Assembly (NCBI RefSeq): GCF_014207655.1
Contig: NZ_JACHHJ010000004.1
Coordinates: 186,001 to 250,000, forward strand
Source: Geomicrobium halophilum
GTDB lineage: Bacteria > Bacillota > Bacilli > Bacillales > Marinococcaceae
Direction of reading: 5' to 3'
Length of the DNA: 64,000 bases
Positions 9,596 to 21,461 of the stretch are shown piece after piece (position 1 is the first letter of the stretch; each line of letters begins with the position of its first letter). The translations under genes were made by a program, and so were the position numbers. Under the pieces are notes generated by a model that was not told the origin of the DNA, searched no databases, and saw only the letters and a program-made list of their open reading frames with translations.

Positions 9596-11131
9596 TTACG
9601 CGTGTCTGAAATGGCGCATTCCTGTGAATATCATCGTTATTCCTGCTGCATCTGCAGCATCGATCGATTCTTGATCACGTTTCGATCCCCCCGGTTGAAT
9701 AATTGCAGTCACACCTGCTTCTACCGCAGTCTCTACCGTATCTCTCATTGGGAAAAATGCATCCGAGCCAAGCGCACTTCCTTTCGCATCCGCCTGCGCC
9801 TGATGGACCGCGATCTCTGCTGCTCCAACACGATTCATCTGACCAGCGCCCACACCAACCGTCCGATTTCCTTTCGTTAGCACAATCGCGTTTGATTTCA
9901 CATGTTTAACCACCCGCCAAGCAAGCTCGAGATTCGTCCATTCATCGGCAGAGGGCGCCCGTTTCGTTACGACTTCAACATCGGCGTTATCCAATCCTTT
10001 AACATCCTCATCTTGTACAAGGACCCCGCCCTTGACTGAAGAAACAACTTGAGAAGCATGCTGCCCCCCGTTCATATCTACTTTCAACAGGCGAATGTTT
10101 TTCTTCTTCTGCAAAATTGCAAGGGCATCCGCACTATAGTCCGGTGCAATCACCACTTCAAGAAAAATATTCGCACATTGTTCGGCCGTTTCAACGTCCA
10201 CGGTTTCATTAAATGCGACAATACCACCGAAAATGGAAACAGGGTCAGCCGCGTAAGCTTGTGTATAAGCATCTAGCAGCCTCTTTCCGATACCAACCCC
10301 ACACGGGTTTGTATGTTTTACCGCAACGGCCGCCGCAGTGTCGGTAAACTCTGACACGAGTGCCAATGCCGCATCAGCGTCATTAATATTATTATAGGAA
10401 AGGGGTTTTCCATGTAATTGCTCAGCCGCTGTTAACGAAGGCGTCGTTTGCAATGATGACTGATAAAATGCTGCACGTTGATGAGGATTTTCTCCGTAAC
10501 GTAACGCTTGTTTTTTTTCATACGTAAGTGTTAATGCTTCCGGAAATTCTTCATTGTTTTCTTCTGTCAAATACGATGCAATCAATGCGTCATAGGCGGC
10601 TGTATGGCGAAAAACTTTCGCGGCTAGTCTCTTACGTGTCTCGGAAGGAATGCCTCCCCCGTGAATACCTTCCAAAATTTCGGTGTAGTCATTAGGGTCT
10701 GTAACCACAGCAACGGATTCATGATTTTTCGCCGCAGCTCGTAACATTGCAGGCCCGCCGATGTCGATATTTTCTATCGCCTCCTCATAGAAGACCTCTT
10801 CTTTGCTTATCGTTTCTTTAAATGGATACAAATTGACAACGACAAGATCAATCGGTTGAATTCCTTGCTCTTTCAACGCTTCCATATGTGCTTCATCGTC
10901 TTGTTTTGCCAATAGGCCGCTGTGAATCGCCGGATGTAAAGTTTTCACACGCCCTTCTAATATTTCCGGAAAATCGGTGACGTCAGAAATTCCGATGACG
11001 TTGACGCCTGCCTCATTCAACGTGCGCTTCGTCCCGCCCGTTGAAATGATCTCAAAACCTGCCTCCTGCAATTCTTTTGCAAAAGCAGCAACTCCTGTCT
11101 TGTCACTGACGCTCATCAATGCCCGTTTCAT
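9596..11131 (-). CDS. purH: Bifunctional AICAR transformylase/IMP cyclohydrolase
   Basis: A 511-residue bifunctional enzyme for the last two steps to IMP. The N-terminal IMP cyclohydrolase domain shows 'SVSDKTGVAAFAKELQEAGF' and 'ISTGGTKRTL'; the C-terminal AICAR transformylase domain shows 'RYGENPHQRAAFYQ', 'VKHTNPCGVG' and 'GAGQMNRV' with the catalytic Lys-His pair in VKHTNPCG. It is preceded by an unusual 347-bp gap after purN that carries a truncated repeat element. Confidence 0.97.
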   Translation of the reverse strand: MKRALMSVSDKTGVAAFAKELQEAGFEIISTGGTKRTLNEAGVNVIGISDVTDFPEILEGRVKTLHPAIHSGLLAKQDDEAHMEALKEQGIQPIDLVVVNLYPFKETISKEEVFYEEAIENIDIGGPAMLRAAAKNHESVAVVTDPNDYTEILEGIHGGGIPSETRKRLAAKVFRHTAAYDALIASYLTEENNEEFPEALTLTYEKKQALRYGENPHQRAAFYQSSLQTTPSLTAAEQLHGKPLSYNNINDADAALALVSEFTDTAAAVAVKHTNPCGVGIGKRLLDAYTQAYAADPVSIFGGIVAFNETVDVETAEQCANIFLEVVIAPDYSADALAILQKKKNIRLLKVDMNGGQHASQVVSSVKGGVLVQDEDVKGLDNADVEVVTKRAPSADEWTNLELAWRVVKHVKSNAIVLTKGNRTVGVGAGQMNRVGAAEIAVHQAQADAKGSALGSDAFFPMRDTVETAVEAGVTAIIQPGGSKRDQESIDAADAAGITMIFTGMRHFRHA

Positions 11132-11175
11132 CAGGTTTTTGGCCCCTTTCTCAGTGATTGAAAAAGTTATGATAG

Positions 11176-11250
11176 AGGATGCTCAAAAAGACTGGGGAAA
11201 ATAGCTTTCGTCTCACTTCATCGACTTGCTTCTAAAGTTCCTCGGCCTAT
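11176..11250 (+). repeat. Truncated copy of TIR repeat element (TIR-3)
   Basis: The stretch matches the left end of the 55.5-kb element: a GCTCAAAAAG end, then GGGGAAAATAGCTTTCGTCTC and CTTGCTTCTAAAGTTCCTC (compare GGTTGTTCAAAAAG, GCTTTCGTATCTC and CTTGCTTCTAAAGCTCCTC). The right half is missing. It lies in the 347-bp space between purN and purH, where Bacillus pur operons are normally tightly packed. Confidence 0.6.
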
Positions 11251-11478
11251 TTGCGATATCCCTCCATGACACCTTTTGATCAATGATTCCTCTAAATGAT
11301 GTCATAAACCCTTTATGTACCACTATTGTAAAAATATTCCTATCGCATATCGTCAAGCCATTTATTGAACCTACAAGGGGCCAACTTCAATGGTGACCTT
11401 TTATTTCAGACGCTTTTCACTAGCGATCCATCATAGCGTTTACGAGACGTCCTCGATAGCTGCGTTTTTCCGAACGAC

Positions 11479-12054
11479 TCAACGCTTTTTGGCCTTTTTG
11501 AACATGCACTGTAATGTTTCTGGGTACATTCGATGTTCGATTTTCTGTACTTTTTTCGCCAAAGATTCTTTCGTTTCCCAAGCATCAATCGCCACTGTTT
11601 CCTGCCGTATGACCTGGCCGGTATCCATTCCTGCATCGACATAATGGACCGTAACCCCTGTCTGGTCAGCCTCTGCTTCCAGGGCCTGCCCAATCGCATC
11701 AATACCGGGAAAAGCCGGAAGGATCGATGGATGAATATTGACGATCCGGTTCTCATAAGGCTCAAGCAACGTTGGTCCGAGCAAACGCATGTAACCAGCG
11801 AGGATTACCCAATCTACTTGATTTTTTTCCAGCAATTTAAGAAGAGCTTCTTCATACCGCTGCTTATTGTCAAAGTCACGGGGACGAAATGAGTACGTTT
11901 GAACCTCGTAATTTTTCGCTTTCTCAAGAACCCTTGCATCCGACCGGTCGCTAAATACAAACACGGGATCTGCCTCGAGTTTTGTCTCCTGAACGGCTTG
12001 AAGAATCGCCTCTACGTTACTCCCCGTACCAGATGCAAACAGTGCAATTCTCAT
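11479..12054 (-). CDS. purN: GAR transformylase (formyl-THF dependent)
   Basis: A 191-residue enzyme transferring a formyl group from 10-formyl-THF to glycinamide ribonucleotide. Visible are the phosphate loop '[12 protein letters not shown]', the '[13 protein letters not shown]' strand, the catalytic '[12 protein letters not shown]' (Asn, His) and '[14 protein letters not shown]' (Asp). Its ATG overlaps the purM stop by four bases, so it is translationally coupled. Normal length. Confidence 0.97.
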   Translation of the reverse strand: MRIALFASGTGSNVEAILQAVQETKLEADPVFVFSDRSDARVLEKAKNYEVQTYSFRPRDFDNKQRYEEALLKLLEKNQVDWVILAGYMRLLGPTLLEPYENRIVNIHPSILPAFPGIDAIGQALEAEADQTGVTVHYVDAGMDTGQVIRQETVAIDAWETKESLAKKVQKIEHRMYPETLQCMFKKAKKR

Positions 12055-13073
12055 TCTAGCACTCCTTTGATCGACAGTTCCCCGCTATGATTGACCGTTC
12101 CTATCGGAAAACCTTTGTCTAGTACATCCAGAGCTTCTTGTTCATCTTCCGGCCTTACCGCAACCACGAAACCTACACCCATATTAAACGTTCCGTACAT
12201 ATCAAGGTCAGACAAATCCCCCTTTTGCTGTATAAAAGAAAAAATCGCGGGCGGTTCCCCACTCGTTAGATCGATCGTAGCCCCCAGACTTGCCGGCAAC
12301 ATTCGCGGAAGGTTCTCAATCAGACCACCGCCGGTAATATGTGCCATTCCATGAACCGTCATACGGGAAAGCAAGGCTTGAATCTCCTTCACATAAATCT
12401 TCGTGGGAGTGAGAAGTTCAGCTGCAAGGGGTTTTTCCATGGGGGCATATGTTTCTCGGTAATCTAGCATCTGCTCATCAATAATTTTGCGAACGAGAGA
12501 AAAGCCGTTGCTATGTACACCTGAAGATGGTAAGGCGATGAGACGATCGCCCGCTTGGACCCCTTCCCCGGTAACGATCTCTTCTTTTTCCACGACGCCG
12601 ACGGCAAAACCAGCGACGTCGTATTCCTCATCCCCATACATGCCTGGCATTTCTGCCGTTTCCCCGCCAATGAGAGCGCATCCTGCTTTCTCACAACCGT
12701 TGCTGATTCCTGCTACAATCGCTTCCATACGTGCAGGGTCAGCTTTTCCCGCTGCAATATAATCGAGAAAATACAGCGGTTCAGCCCCTTGTGCAAGAAT
12801 ATCATTCACACACATAGCCACGGCATCTTCCCCAATGGTATCATGCCTCTCCGCCGTAAACGCGACCATCAGCTTCGTTCCAACCCCATCGGTTCCAGAA
12901 ACAAGTACCGGCTGGTTGTAATCAAGGGAGGAAAGATCAAACATACCACCAAAACCGCCGACGCCCCCAAAAACTCCGGGACGCCTCGTCTTTGCTATAT
13001 GTTTTTTCATCCTTGCAACCGATTCATACCCTGCTTCAACATCCACACCTGCTTTTTTATATGCATCAGACAA
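12051..13073 (-). CDS. purM: AIR synthetase
   Basis: A 340-residue cyclo-ligase that closes the imidazole ring of aminoimidazole ribonucleotide, using ATP. The family landmarks '[10 protein letters not shown]', 'DDIL'-type '[18 protein letters not shown]', '[11 protein letters not shown]' and '[13 protein letters not shown]' are present. The start codon is TTG, chosen because AGGAGGG lies six bases upstream and the protein begins like other PurM sequences ([10 protein letters not shown]). Eleven bases separate it from the purF stop. Confidence 0.97.
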   Translation of the reverse strand: MSDAYKKAGVDVEAGYESVARMKKHIAKTRRPGVFGGVGGFGGMFDLSSLDYNQPVLVSGTDGVGTKLMVAFTAERHDTIGEDAVAMCVNDILAQGAEPLYFLDYIAAGKADPARMEAIVAGISNGCEKAGCALIGGETAEMPGMYGDEEYDVAGFAVGVVEKEEIVTGEGVQAGDRLIALPSSGVHSNGFSLVRKIIDEQMLDYRETYAPMEKPLAAELLTPTKIYVKEIQALLSRMTVHGMAHITGGGLIENLPRMLPASLGATIDLTSGEPPAIFSFIQQKGDLSDLDMYGTFNMGVGFVVAVRPEDEQEALDVLDKGFPIGTVNHSGELSIKGVLE

Positions 13074-13084
13074 AGGAAGCCCTC

Positions 13085-14503
13085 CTATTCTCTCCCGGTA
13101 ACGACAAGATCTTTATGCTCATTCGGAATCGCAGTTGGATACTGATCGGTAAAACAGCCAAGACACTGTCCGCAATTGGGCGTGGATGAATCTCTACCAA
13201 TCCCTTCCTTCAAACCATCTAAAGATAAAAAGCTCAAGGAATCAGCGCCCATCATTTCACGCATTTCTTCCGTGGAATAATTCGCCGCGATTAATTCATC
13301 CGTCGATGATGTATCAATGCCATAAAAGCAAGGGCGAATGATTGGCGGCGAACTGATGAGAACGTGAACTTCGGCGGCACCGGCCTCTTTTAACAGACGT
13401 ACGAGGCGTTTACTCGTCGTCCCGCGCACGATGGAATCATCCACCATCACCACCCGTTTCCCTTCCACAACACCGCGCACAGCCGAAAGCTTCATCTTCA
13501 CACCTTGCTCCCTAAGGGCTTGTGAAGGCTGAATAAACGTCCTTCCGACATACCGGTTCTTAATCAACCCGAGCTCATAGGGAAGCTGGGCTTGTTCTGC
13601 GTAACCGATGGCCGCGGAAATGGATGAATCCGGCACCCCGGTAACGACATCCGCTTCCACCTTTGCCTCCTTCGCGAGCTGCTTGCCAAGTTGTTTTCGG
13701 GCTGTATGCACATTAATCTCGTCAAGATTGGAATCCGGCCGGGCAAGGTAGATATACTCCATGCTGCAGAGCGCACGGTCTTCGGCCTCCATAAAACGTT
13801 CTGAGTACATACCATTCTCGTTAAAAATTAATAATTCTCCAGGCTCAACTTCACGTACATGTTCAGCACCGATAATGTCAAACGCGCATGTTTCAGAAGC
13901 AATCACATAGGCACCGCCCAAGAGGCCCAGTGATAACGGACGCAACCCATGGGGATCCAGGGCAACGATTAACTCATCTTCTGTCATCACAGCAAAAGCA
14001 TAGGCACCAATCAGTTTCGGCAGAGCACCGTGCAGCTGCTTACGTAATTGCTTTGAAGTTTCTCGCTTCAGGAGATGTGCCAACACTTCAGTGTCAGTCG
14101 TCGTTTGAAAAATACTTCCGGTCCGTTCAAGATCACCTTTCAACATCTGATAATTGACAAGATTCCCATTGTGAGCCATTGCCATGCTGCCATCTTCCGA
14201 TTTAAAATGGAGCGGTTGAACATTATCGTACCCCCCACCGCCAGCAGTCGCATAACGGACATGACCAAGCGCCTGATTTCCCGGTAATTGCTCCAGATCT
14301 CCCGACTGAAAAGCTTCCGTAAGGAGCCCTGTTCCTTTATGAATATGAAGCTTCTCATTTTCGCTTGTCACAATTCCGGCACCTTCCTGCCCGCGGTGTT
14401 GCAAGCTATGCAAACCGTAATACGTCAATTGCGCAGCCTCAGGATGTCCCCAAATGGCAAAAAGTCCGCATTCCTCGTTTATACCTTTGATCTCACCAAA
14501 CAT
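13085..14503 (-). CDS. purF: Amidophosphoribosyltransferase
   Basis: A 472-residue enzyme that commits PRPP to purine synthesis by glutamine-dependent amination. The ATG at 14503 follows GAAGGGAG; from it the first 11 residues form a propeptide before the catalytic Cys12 ([11 protein letters not shown]), as in the Bacillus enzyme. The phosphoribosyl motif '[13 protein letters not shown]' and the Cys-rich end '[10 protein letters not shown]' for the 4Fe-4S cluster are intact. Its 5' end overlaps the purL 3' end by 25 bases, a common arrangement in this operon. Confidence 0.97.
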   Translation of the reverse strand: MFGEIKGINEECGLFAIWGHPEAAQLTYYGLHSLQHRGQEGAGIVTSENEKLHIHKGTGLLTEAFQSGDLEQLPGNQALGHVRYATAGGGGYDNVQPLHFKSEDGSMAMAHNGNLVNYQMLKGDLERTGSIFQTTTDTEVLAHLLKRETSKQLRKQLHGALPKLIGAYAFAVMTEDELIVALDPHGLRPLSLGLLGGAYVIASETCAFDIIGAEHVREVEPGELLIFNENGMYSERFMEAEDRALCSMEYIYLARPDSNLDEINVHTARKQLGKQLAKEAKVEADVVTGVPDSSISAAIGYAEQAQLPYELGLIKNRYVGRTFIQPSQALREQGVKMKLSAVRGVVEGKRVVMVDDSIVRGTTSKRLVRLLKEAGAAEVHVLISSPPIIRPCFYGIDTSSTDELIAANYSTEEMREMMGADSLSFLSLDGLKEGIGRDSSTPNCGQCLGCFTDQYPTAIPNEHKDLVVTGRE

Positions 14504-16704
14504 GGAATCGCTCCCTTCCAAACGTGTGTCAAGGTATCGGTCGGCTGTAAAATCAATGTTTGCTCTTCCCTTGTCTTGATGCTTAACGCCTTTTCTTCCG
14601 TTACCGTTCCATAACGTCTAGCATCTGGAATCGCCTGTTCAAGCTCTTGTGCATGCTCCGGTGCAACACTAATCACATAACGAGACTGGGTTTCAGAAAA
14701 TAATTCAGCAGCATTATTTTCCATCGTCATTGCAGCACCGAATTCAGTGTCCATCACACACTCAGCCACAGCAACCGCTAAACCGCCTTCCGAAATATCA
14801 TGGGCCGACTGGATCAAGCCATCCCGAATAGCACCAAGGACCTGCTGCTGGCGTTTTTCTTCCAAATCAAGATCCATATGGGGTACTTTCCCACTGATTT
14901 CACCGTCTTCAAGGAGTTGCAATTCACTACCGCCCCAGGCAGACTCAGCCTCGCCGATGACATAAATGTAATCTCCGGCCTGTTTAAAATGTTGCGTCGT
15001 TACGTGTTCAAGATCTTTAACGAGCCCGACCATCCCGACAATCGGTGTTGGATGAATCGCTTCTCCATTCGTTTCATTATAAAGAGACACATTCCCGCTC
15101 ACGACTGGCGTTTCAAAGGTGTTACAGGCCTGGCTCATACCTGCAGTGGACTGTTCTAGCTGCCAGTAGATATTCGGTTGTTCAGGGCTTCCATAATTCA
15201 GACAATCCGTCAACGCGAGTGGTTCTGCCCCAGAACATACAATGTTACGTGCCGCTTCAGCCACCGCTATCTTCCCACCAATATAGGGATCAAGGGCTAT
15301 ATAACGGCTATTTCCATCCATGGTCATCGCGAGCGCCTTTTTTGTACCGCGAATACGTAAAACCGCACTATCGGATCCTGGCATCACGAGCGTATTGGTC
15401 TGTACCATATGATCGTATTGATCATACACCCACTCTTTACTCGCAATCGTCGGCCGTTCCAGTAATTCGAGCAACGTCGCATTATGATCCTTACGCTTTG
15501 GCCTCCACGTTGGAAGCTGTTGATGCTCCTGATACGAAAACGGTTCTTCTGAAGGAACGTCATAGACAGGGGCTTCGTCGGTCAGTGCCGTAACCGGAAC
15601 GTCAGCGACGACTTGGCCCTGAAACTCGAGGGTCAGCTGCTGATCTTCTTTCACTGTTCCAATCACTGCAGACTCAATGTCCCATTTTTGACAAATGGCT
15701 TCCATTTCTTTTTCCCGCCCCTTCTGGACGACGAGGAGCATTCGTTCTTGTGATTCTGAAAGCATCATTTCGTAAGGTGTCATCCCCTTTTCGCGCTGGG
15801 GAACAACGTCTAGATTCATATCAATGCCAGACCCCTCCTTGCTCGCCATTTCCGCTGCTGAGGATGTCAGCCCGGCAGCTCCCATGTCCTGAATACCGAC
15901 GAGCGCATCGGACTTCACAAGTTCAAGGCAGGCTTCAAGCACTCGTTTTTCTGTAAACGGATCGCCGACTTGTACCGACGGGCGTTTCTCTGCTGACGAT
16001 TCATTCAATTCTTCAGAGGCAAAAGTTGCACCGTGAATCCCATCCCGTCCGGTTGGGGCGCCAACATACATCACCGTATTGCCCACACCGGCTGCGATCC
16101 CTTTTTGCAGATGCTTTTGCTCAATAAGACCTACACACATGGCGTTCACAAGCGGGTTTCCAGCGTACGTCTCATCGAATTGTACTTCACCGCCAATCGT
16201 CGGGACTCCGACGCAATTGCCGTAGCCAGAAATACCGGCCACCACTTCTTCAAACAAATAGCGAACATGCGGGGTAGCAAGCGGGCCAAAACGTAAGGAA
16301 TTCAGCAACGCGATCGGACGGGCGCCCATAGAAAATACATCACGTAGAATACCGCCAACACCGGTCGCCGCTCCTTGATACGGTTCAACGGCAGAAGGGT
16401 GGTTATGGCTTTCCACTTTAAAAACAACCGCCTGATCATCCCCGATATCCACAACACCAGCGCCTTCACCCGGTCCTTGTAATATATGAGTGCCTGAAGA
16501 AGGAAATTGTTTGAGCAGCGGCTTTGAATGTTTGTAACTGCAATGTTCGGACCAAAGCACCGAGAATAGACCTATTTCCGTATAATTCGGTTTTCTTCCT
16601 ATCAATTGAACGATCCGTTTATACTCGTGATCTTTCACGCCCATATCCGTGTATAAACGTTGAGATTGAATCTCTTCAGCAGTAGGTTCAAGTTGTAACG
16701 ACAT
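14479..16704 (-). CDS. purL: FGAM synthase large subunit
   Basis: A 741-residue small-type PurL that works with PurQ and PurS to convert FGAR to FGAM with glutamine and ATP. Recognisable segments include '[12 protein letters not shown]', '[16 protein letters not shown]', '[16 protein letters not shown]' and '[16 protein letters not shown]'. I use the ATG at 16704 (GGAGGG six bases upstream); a longer reading has no ribosome site. The 5' end overlaps purQ by 17 bases. Confidence 0.97.
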   Translation of the reverse strand: MSLQLEPTAEEIQSQRLYTDMGVKDHEYKRIVQLIGRKPNYTEIGLFSVLWSEHCSYKHSKPLLKQFPSSGTHILQGPGEGAGVVDIGDDQAVVFKVESHNHPSAVEPYQGAATGVGGILRDVFSMGARPIALLNSLRFGPLATPHVRYLFEEVVAGISGYGNCVGVPTIGGEVQFDETYAGNPLVNAMCVGLIEQKHLQKGIAAGVGNTVMYVGAPTGRDGIHGATFASEELNESSAEKRPSVQVGDPFTEKRVLEACLELVKSDALVGIQDMGAAGLTSSAAEMASKEGSGIDMNLDVVPQREKGMTPYEMMLSESQERMLLVVQKGREKEMEAICQKWDIESAVIGTVKEDQQLTLEFQGQVVADVPVTALTDEAPVYDVPSEEPFSYQEHQQLPTWRPKRKDHNATLLELLERPTIASKEWVYDQYDHMVQTNTLVMPGSDSAVLRIRGTKKALAMTMDGNSRYIALDPYIGGKIAVAEAARNIVCSGAEPLALTDCLNYGSPEQPNIYWQLEQSTAGMSQACNTFETPVVSGNVSLYNETNGEAIHPTPIVGMVGLVKDLEHVTTQHFKQAGDYIYVIGEAESAWGGSELQLLEDGEISGKVPHMDLDLEEKRQQQVLGAIRDGLIQSAHDISEGGLAVAVAECVMDTEFGAAMTMENNAAELFSETQSRYVISVAPEHAQELEQAIPDARRYGTVTEEKALSIKTREEQTLILQPTDTLTHVWKGAIPCLVRSKV

Positions 16705-17374
16705 GTGTGTCCCTCCAATGGTGGTATACACTCGTAAACAAGCCGCGCCCGTCTTCACTTCCAAGTAACGTCTCCATTGCCCTCTCCGGATGGGGCATCA
16801 TGCCGAGCACATTTCCTGCTTCATTCGTAATCCCTGCAATTCGCCCTGTCGAGCCATTCACATCAGATTCATAGCTAAAAACGATACGATGATTCATTTT
16901 CAACGTTTCATAGGTCTGCTCATCGCATTCATAGTTTCCATCTCCGTGCGCAATGGGAATGCGCAAAACTTCTCCTTCCTCATAGTCGCTCGTAAAACGA
17001 GTCCCGCTATTTTCAACCTTCACGTTAACCGTCCGGCAAATGTATTTTAGATTCGTATTCCGCTTCATCGCCCCTGGAAGAAGCCCTGCTTCTAATAAAA
17101 TTTGAAAACCATTGCAAATGCCAACCACCGTTTTCCCTTTCTTCGCCTCGGAAACTACACTTTCCATCACCGGGGCAAAACGAGCAATCGCTCCTGAACG
17201 CAAATAGTCTCCATATGAAAAGCCGCCCGGAAGAAAAATCGCATCATACCTATCCACCGACTCCGCGGTATGAGGGATCAAATCCACAGTCTTTACATCC
17301 GTAAAATCCTGAAGTGCATGAGCCATATCCCTATCGCAATTAGAGCCTGGAAATACGATCACCGCCGCTTTCAT
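16688..17374 (-). CDS. purQ: FGAM synthase glutaminase subunit
   Basis: A 228-residue class I glutamine amidotransferase supplying ammonia to PurL. The nucleophile is in '[20 protein letters not shown]' (Cys in GICNGF) and the His/Glu pair in '[10 protein letters not shown]'. The start overlaps the purS stop by four bases (ATGA), giving the coupled purS-purQ-purL set typical of Gram-positive bacteria. Confidence 0.97.
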   Translation of the reverse strand: MKAAVIVFPGSNCDRDMAHALQDFTDVKTVDLIPHTAESVDRYDAIFLPGGFSYGDYLRSGAIARFAPVMESVVSEAKKGKTVVGICNGFQILLEAGLLPGAMKRNTNLKYICRTVNVKVENSGTRFTSDYEEGEVLRIPIAHGDGNYECDEQTYETLKMNHRIVFSYESDVNGSTGRIAGITNEAGNVLGMMPHPERAMETLLGSEDGRGLFTSVYHHWRDTHVVTT

Positions 17375-17622
17375 ACCTGTGCCTCCCGTTCCACTTGATA
17401 CGTGTAATTTTCAATGACAGGATTGGCAAGCAGCTGCTCGCACATACTTTCAATACGAGCGTCCAAATCCGAACCTTCAGCAACCTCAAGCTTGATCCAC
17501 TTCCCGACCTTCACTTCTTCAACTCCTTCGTACCCAAGCGCAGTAAGTGAATGCTGCACCGCTTTTCCTTGCGGATCCAGCACCCCTTCTTTCAACGTAA
17601 TGTACACGTGCACGTTAACCAT
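17371..17622 (-). CDS. purS: FGAM synthase subunit PurS
   Basis: An 83-residue subunit that bridges PurL and PurQ for ammonia transfer. The start is the ATG at 17622 (GGGGGCG upstream), where the sequence begins '[20 protein letters not shown]', the standard PurS opening. It overlaps purC by eight bases and purQ by four. Confidence 0.95.
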   Translation of the reverse strand: MVNVHVYITLKEGVLDPQGKAVQHSLTALGYEGVEEVKVGKWIKLEVAEGSDLDARIESMCEQLLANPVIENYTYQVEREAQV

Positions 17623-18325
17623 GAACGACGCCCCCAATACGAGATAAAATCGTTTCATAACCGGATTGCAATGACCCGAGATCATAACGGTATACATCTT
17701 TATCCATCTTCTCCCCCGTCTCCTTATCCCAGAAACGACAAGTATCCGGAGATACTTCATCCGCAAGAATCAGCGTGCCGTCTTCGGCAAAACCAAATTC
17801 CAGTTTGAAATCAACGAGGAGGATGCCCGCCTTTTGACAAAGCTTTAGCAGTATTTTATTCACATGTAACGCCCGCATCCGCATTTCTTCCAGTTCCTCT
17901 GCCTTCACTACCTCTAAAGCTGCGATATGGGCCTCATTGACAAGCGGATCACCGATCGCATCGTCTTTGTAATACCACTCCACAATCGGTTCAGTCAGCT
18001 CCTTGCCTTCCGCCCAGCCAAGACGACGTGCTAAACTCCCAGCCGTAAGGTTACGAACCACAACTTCAAGGGGGATCATCTGCGTCGGACGCACGATCTG
18101 TTCCGTTTCACTGATCTTTGCTTTAAAATGCGTCGCTACCCCTTCTGCTTCCAGCACCTCGAAAAAAAGAGCGGAAATCGCATTATTCAACTTCCCTTTT
18201 CCTTCCAGCACATCATGCTTCTCACCATTAAAAGCCGTCGCATCATTTTTATAAACGAGCCGCAACTCATCGTCATTCTCCGTCGTAAACAACTGCTTCG
18301 CTTTTCCTTCATACAGAAGTGCCAT
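17615..18325 (-). CDS. purC: SAICAR synthetase
   Basis: A 236-residue enzyme joining CAIR and aspartate with ATP. 'YEGKAKQLF', 'KNDATAFNGEK', 'VVRNLTAGSLARRLG' and 'LADEVSPDTCRFWDK' are the expected motifs. Nineteen bases follow the purB stop. Normal length. Confidence 0.97.
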   Translation of the reverse strand: MALLYEGKAKQLFTTENDDELRLVYKNDATAFNGEKHDVLEGKGKLNNAISALFFEVLEAEGVATHFKAKISETEQIVRPTQMIPLEVVVRNLTAGSLARRLGWAEGKELTEPIVEWYYKDDAIGDPLVNEAHIAALEVVKAEELEEMRMRALHVNKILLKLCQKAGILLVDFKLEFGFAEDGTLILADEVSPDTCRFWDKETGEKMDKDVYRYDLGSLQSGYETILSRIGGVVHG

Positions 18326-18344
18326 GCTGACATCCCCTCACCTT

Positions 18345-19643
18345 TTATTCATCGAGACCCACTCTGGAAAATAAAACATCGACGTTTTGCAAATGGTGAC
18401 GCTCATCGAAACAATCATTCAACGTTTCTTCATCAAGAACGTTTGTCATTTTCGGCTCAGCTTCTACGAGCGATCGGAAATGAACTTTCTTCTCCCAAGC
18501 TTCCATTGCCATTGGCTGGACGAGATCATAAGCTTCCTCTCTTGCCATCCCTTTGTCAATCAACGTAAGTAGAACACGCTGCGAGTAAATCAGACCAAAC
18601 GTCTTTTCCATATTTTCTTTCATATTTTCCGGATATACCGTCAACTGATCGATGATGTTCGTAAAGCGGTTCAACATGTAGTTGAGCAAAATCGTACTGT
18701 CCGGAAAAATGATCCGCTCAGCAGAAGAATGGGAAATATCGCGCTCATGCCAGAGCGGGACGTTTTCAAAGGCAGTTTGCACGTGACCGCGAATGACACG
18801 AGATAACCCTGTCATATTTTCCGATCCGACCGGATTCCGTTTATGGGGCATTGCAGATGAACCTTTTTGGCCTTTAGCAAAGTATTCTTCGACTTCTCGG
18901 GTTTCGGTTTTCTGTAAGTTACGAATCTCAACTGCCATTTTTTCAATAGATGTCGCGATCAAGGCGAGTGTGGAGATGTAGTGGGCATGGCGATCGCGCT
19001 GTAACGTCTGCGTAGAAATAGGGGCGGAATTCAGTCCAAGCTTCTCGCACACGATGGCTTCGATTTCAGGAGGTATGTTGGCAAACGTGCCGACAGCCCC
19101 TGACATTTTTCCAACGCGCACCCCTTCAGATGCTGCTTCAAAGCGTTCGATGTTCCGCTCCACTTCCGCATACCAAAGGGCGAGTTTCAATCCAAACGTC
19201 GTCGGCTCCGCGTGTACACCATGGGTTCTGCCCATCATGAGCGTATACCGATGTTCTTTGGCTTTACTCGCCAGAACATCTTTAAAGCGGTATAAATCAT
19301 TACGTAAAATATCATTGGCCTGAGTTAATAAGTAGGATTGTGCCGTATCGACCACATCGGTGGATGTTAATCCGTAATGTACCCACTTCCGTTCTTCACC
19401 AAGAGTTTCGGAAACGGCACGTGTAAAGGCAACGACATCATGCCGTGTGCTCGCTTCAATCTCATGAATACGCTCCACATCAAAGATTGCTCGTTCTCTG
19501 ATTTTTGTAACATCCTCTTTTGGAATGTCGCCGTGTTCAGCCCAAGCCTCGCAGGCGGCGATTTCTACCTCCAACCAAGCTTGAAATCGGTTCTCTTCTG
19601 TCCAGATACGCCCCATTTCTGGGCGTGTATAACGTTCAATCAT
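18345..19643 (-). CDS. purB: Adenylosuccinate lyase
   Basis: A 432-residue fumarase/aspartase-superfamily lyase acting twice in the pathway (SAICAR and adenylosuccinate cleavage). The signature '[11 protein letters not shown]' with the flexible catalytic Ser loop, '[12 protein letters not shown]' (His) and 'TSTDVVDTA' are present. Two ATGs are adjacent; the second (19643) gives the usual MIERY start and better spacing to AGGGG. Confidence 0.97.
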   Translation of the reverse strand: MIERYTRPEMGRIWTEENRFQAWLEVEIAACEAWAEHGDIPKEDVTKIRERAIFDVERIHEIEASTRHDVVAFTRAVSETLGEERKWVHYGLTSTDVVDTAQSYLLTQANDILRNDLYRFKDVLASKAKEHRYTLMMGRTHGVHAEPTTFGLKLALWYAEVERNIERFEAASEGVRVGKMSGAVGTFANIPPEIEAIVCEKLGLNSAPISTQTLQRDRHAHYISTLALIATSIEKMAVEIRNLQKTETREVEEYFAKGQKGSSAMPHKRNPVGSENMTGLSRVIRGHVQTAFENVPLWHERDISHSSAERIIFPDSTILLNYMLNRFTNIIDQLTVYPENMKENMEKTFGLIYSQRVLLTLIDKGMAREEAYDLVQPMAMEAWEKKVHFRSLVEAEPKMTNVLDEETLNDCFDERHHLQNVDVLFSRVGLDE

Positions 19644-19661
19644 CATGAATCCCCTCTACTG

Positions 19662-20777
19662 TTAGGTTCGAATGGCCAGCTGCCTGACGTTTGCGAGTGT
19701 TTCTTCAAGTGTTTTTCCGGTTATGTTCACATGTCCCATTTTGCGGCTTATCCTTGCTTCGGCCTTGCCGTACAGATGGAGGAATGCGTTCTTATACGAT
19801 GGGATTTTTTCAATGGCGTCCTCTACGTGTTCACCAAGAATATTATCCATCACCACTGGTGTATTTAATTCAGGTGTAACGAGAGGCCAGCCACAAATCG
19901 CACGGACATGCAAATGAAATTGCGATACGTTACAGGCGTCCAACGTATAGTGCCCGGAATTATGCGGACGCGGGGCAAGCTCATTCACATACACTCTTCC
20001 GTCTTCGTGATAAAACATTTCCATTGCAAGTGTCCCTACGAGTGAAATGCTGTCGGCAAATGTTTTCGCCATTTGAACAGCGGATCGTTCAGCCTGGCCG
20101 CCAATACGTGCAGGGACAATGGTTCGTTTTAATATGTTATCTTCATGGTCGTTCTCTGCAACTGGAAACGTGGTCATTTCACCTTTTTCTGTTCTCGTTA
20201 CAATCACTGATATCTCTTTATCAAAAGGGATCCATTGTTCCAACACCAGATCCCCTGACCCTTGCAGCTCATTATAAGCGGGTACTAGGTCTTCTCCCGA
20301 ACGAATGATCACTTGCCCTTTGCCATCATATCCACCGCGACAAGTTTTCAACACAGCTGGAGTACCAAGCCTCTCGATCCCCTCTTCTAACGTTTCAAGT
20401 GAAGTTACTGCAACGTAAGGAGCGACGTCCAGAGCTGCTTTAGAAAGTGCTTCTTTTTCCCGCAGCCGATGTTGGCAAATCCTTAATAAATCAACGCCCT
20501 GGGGCAGCTTCCCTTCTTCTTCCAAAATCGCCGCTGTCCTCGTATCGACATTCTCAAACTCGAAAGTAACCACGTCGCTGGCCGCCGCTAATCTACGCAC
20601 AGCCTCTTCATCATCGTAGGACGCAACGATTTCTTCATCTGCCACTTGCGCCGCCGGAGAGTTCGCTTTCGGTTCAAGCACAGCAATTGAATAACCCATC
20701 GCTTTCGCTTCCAGCGCCATCATCCGCCCGAGCTGACCGCCGCCAAGAATACCGATCGTATTTCCGGGTATAATCAT
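19662..20777 (-). CDS. purK: N5-CAIR synthetase
   Basis: A 371-residue ATP-grasp enzyme carboxylating AIR to N5-CAIR. '[20 protein letters not shown]', '[14 protein letters not shown]', 'EISVIVTR' and '[14 protein letters not shown]' are the family landmarks. It overlaps purE by four bases. Normal length. Confidence 0.97.
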   Translation of the reverse strand: MIIPGNTIGILGGGQLGRMMALEAKAMGYSIAVLEPKANSPAAQVADEEIVASYDDEEAVRRLAAASDVVTFEFENVDTRTAAILEEEGKLPQGVDLLRICQHRLREKEALSKAALDVAPYVAVTSLETLEEGIERLGTPAVLKTCRGGYDGKGQVIIRSGEDLVPAYNELQGSGDLVLEQWIPFDKEISVIVTRTEKGEMTTFPVAENDHEDNILKRTIVPARIGGQAERSAVQMAKTFADSISLVGTLAMEMFYHEDGRVYVNELAPRPHNSGHYTLDACNVSQFHLHVRAICGWPLVTPELNTPVVMDNILGEHVEDAIEKIPSYKNAFLHLYGKAEARISRKMGHVNITGKTLEETLANVRQLAIRT

Positions 20778-21265
20778 GACTCTGTTCTCTCCCCCTGCGT
20801 AATAACTTCTCGAGCCTTCGCATCCCGGCGTTCATTTATTTTCCCCGCAAGTTCCTCATTGAAAGTGGATAAGATTTGCACTGCCAACAACCCAGCATTT
20901 TCAGCACCTGCATCCCCAATCGCCACCGTTGCTACTGGAACTCCTTTTGGCATTTGCACGATCGATAAAAGCGAATCCCAGCCGCTTAACGTCTTCGATT
21001 GGACAGGTACACCGATCACCGGCAGCGTCGTCTTTGCTGCGACCATCCCCGGAAGGTGAGCGGCTCCGCCCGCTCCGGCAATAATCACTTTCAGCCCCCG
21101 TTCACGCGCTTTCTCCGCGTACTGAAACATTAAATCAGGCGTTCGATGGGCAGATACAATTTTTTTCTCATAAGGGACCTCGAATTCCTCAAGAATTCCA
21201 CAGGCATGATTCATTGTCACCTCATCGGATGTACTTCCCATAATGACACCAACTTCGACAACCAT
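20774..21265 (-). CDS. purE: N5-CAIR mutase
   Basis: A 163-residue class I PurE that moves the carboxyl group of N5-CAIR to give CAIR. The '[10 protein letters not shown]' loop, '[13 protein letters not shown]', '[13 protein letters not shown]' and '[20 protein letters not shown]' are intact. It is the first gene of the operon and follows a riboswitch leader; GGAGG lies six bases before the start. Confidence 0.97.
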   Translation of the reverse strand: MVVEVGVIMGSTSDEVTMNHACGILEEFEVPYEKKIVSAHRTPDLMFQYAEKARERGLKVIIAGAGGAAHLPGMVAAKTTLPVIGVPVQSKTLSGWDSLLSIVQMPKGVPVATVAIGDAGAENAGLLAVQILSTFNEELAGKINERRDAKAREVITQGERTES

Positions 21266-21283
21266 CTGTAACCTCCACTACAT

Positions 21284-21343
21284 AAAAATAACCTGCTGTC
21301 CATCGCGTTTCTCAAAAAGAGGAGGCCGATTGACACAGCAGGA
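21284..21343 (-). terminator. Riboswitch-controlled terminator of the pur leader
   Basis: On the minus strand CCTGCTGT pairs with ACAGCAGG around a long loop and is followed by TTATTTTT, between the guanine aptamer and purE. This is the expected expression platform: ligand-bound aptamer permits the terminator. Confidence 0.85.
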
Positions 21344-21365
21344 CAAATTCTGCGCGCAAATACTA

Positions 21366-21440
21366 CTTCCTCATAGACCAATCGTTTATGGCGATTAGGT
21401 AGAAACGTTCGAGCCTTATTCCCGAATTTATATGAGGTAT
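21366..21440 (-). ncRNA. Guanine-type purine riboswitch
   Basis: The minus strand shows all parts of the purine aptamer: P1 CCTCATA/TATGAGG, P2 TTCGGG/CTCGAA with loop AATAAGG, the J2/3 core GTTTCTACC, P3 AATCG/CGATT with loop CCATAAA, and J3/1 TCTATG. The base that sets specificity (before TATG in J3/1) is C, which predicts guanine/hypoxanthine rather than adenine. It lies about 100 bases upstream of purE, with a terminator in between. Confidence 0.93.
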
Positions 21441-21461
21441 TAATCGTTCATTTCTATATTT

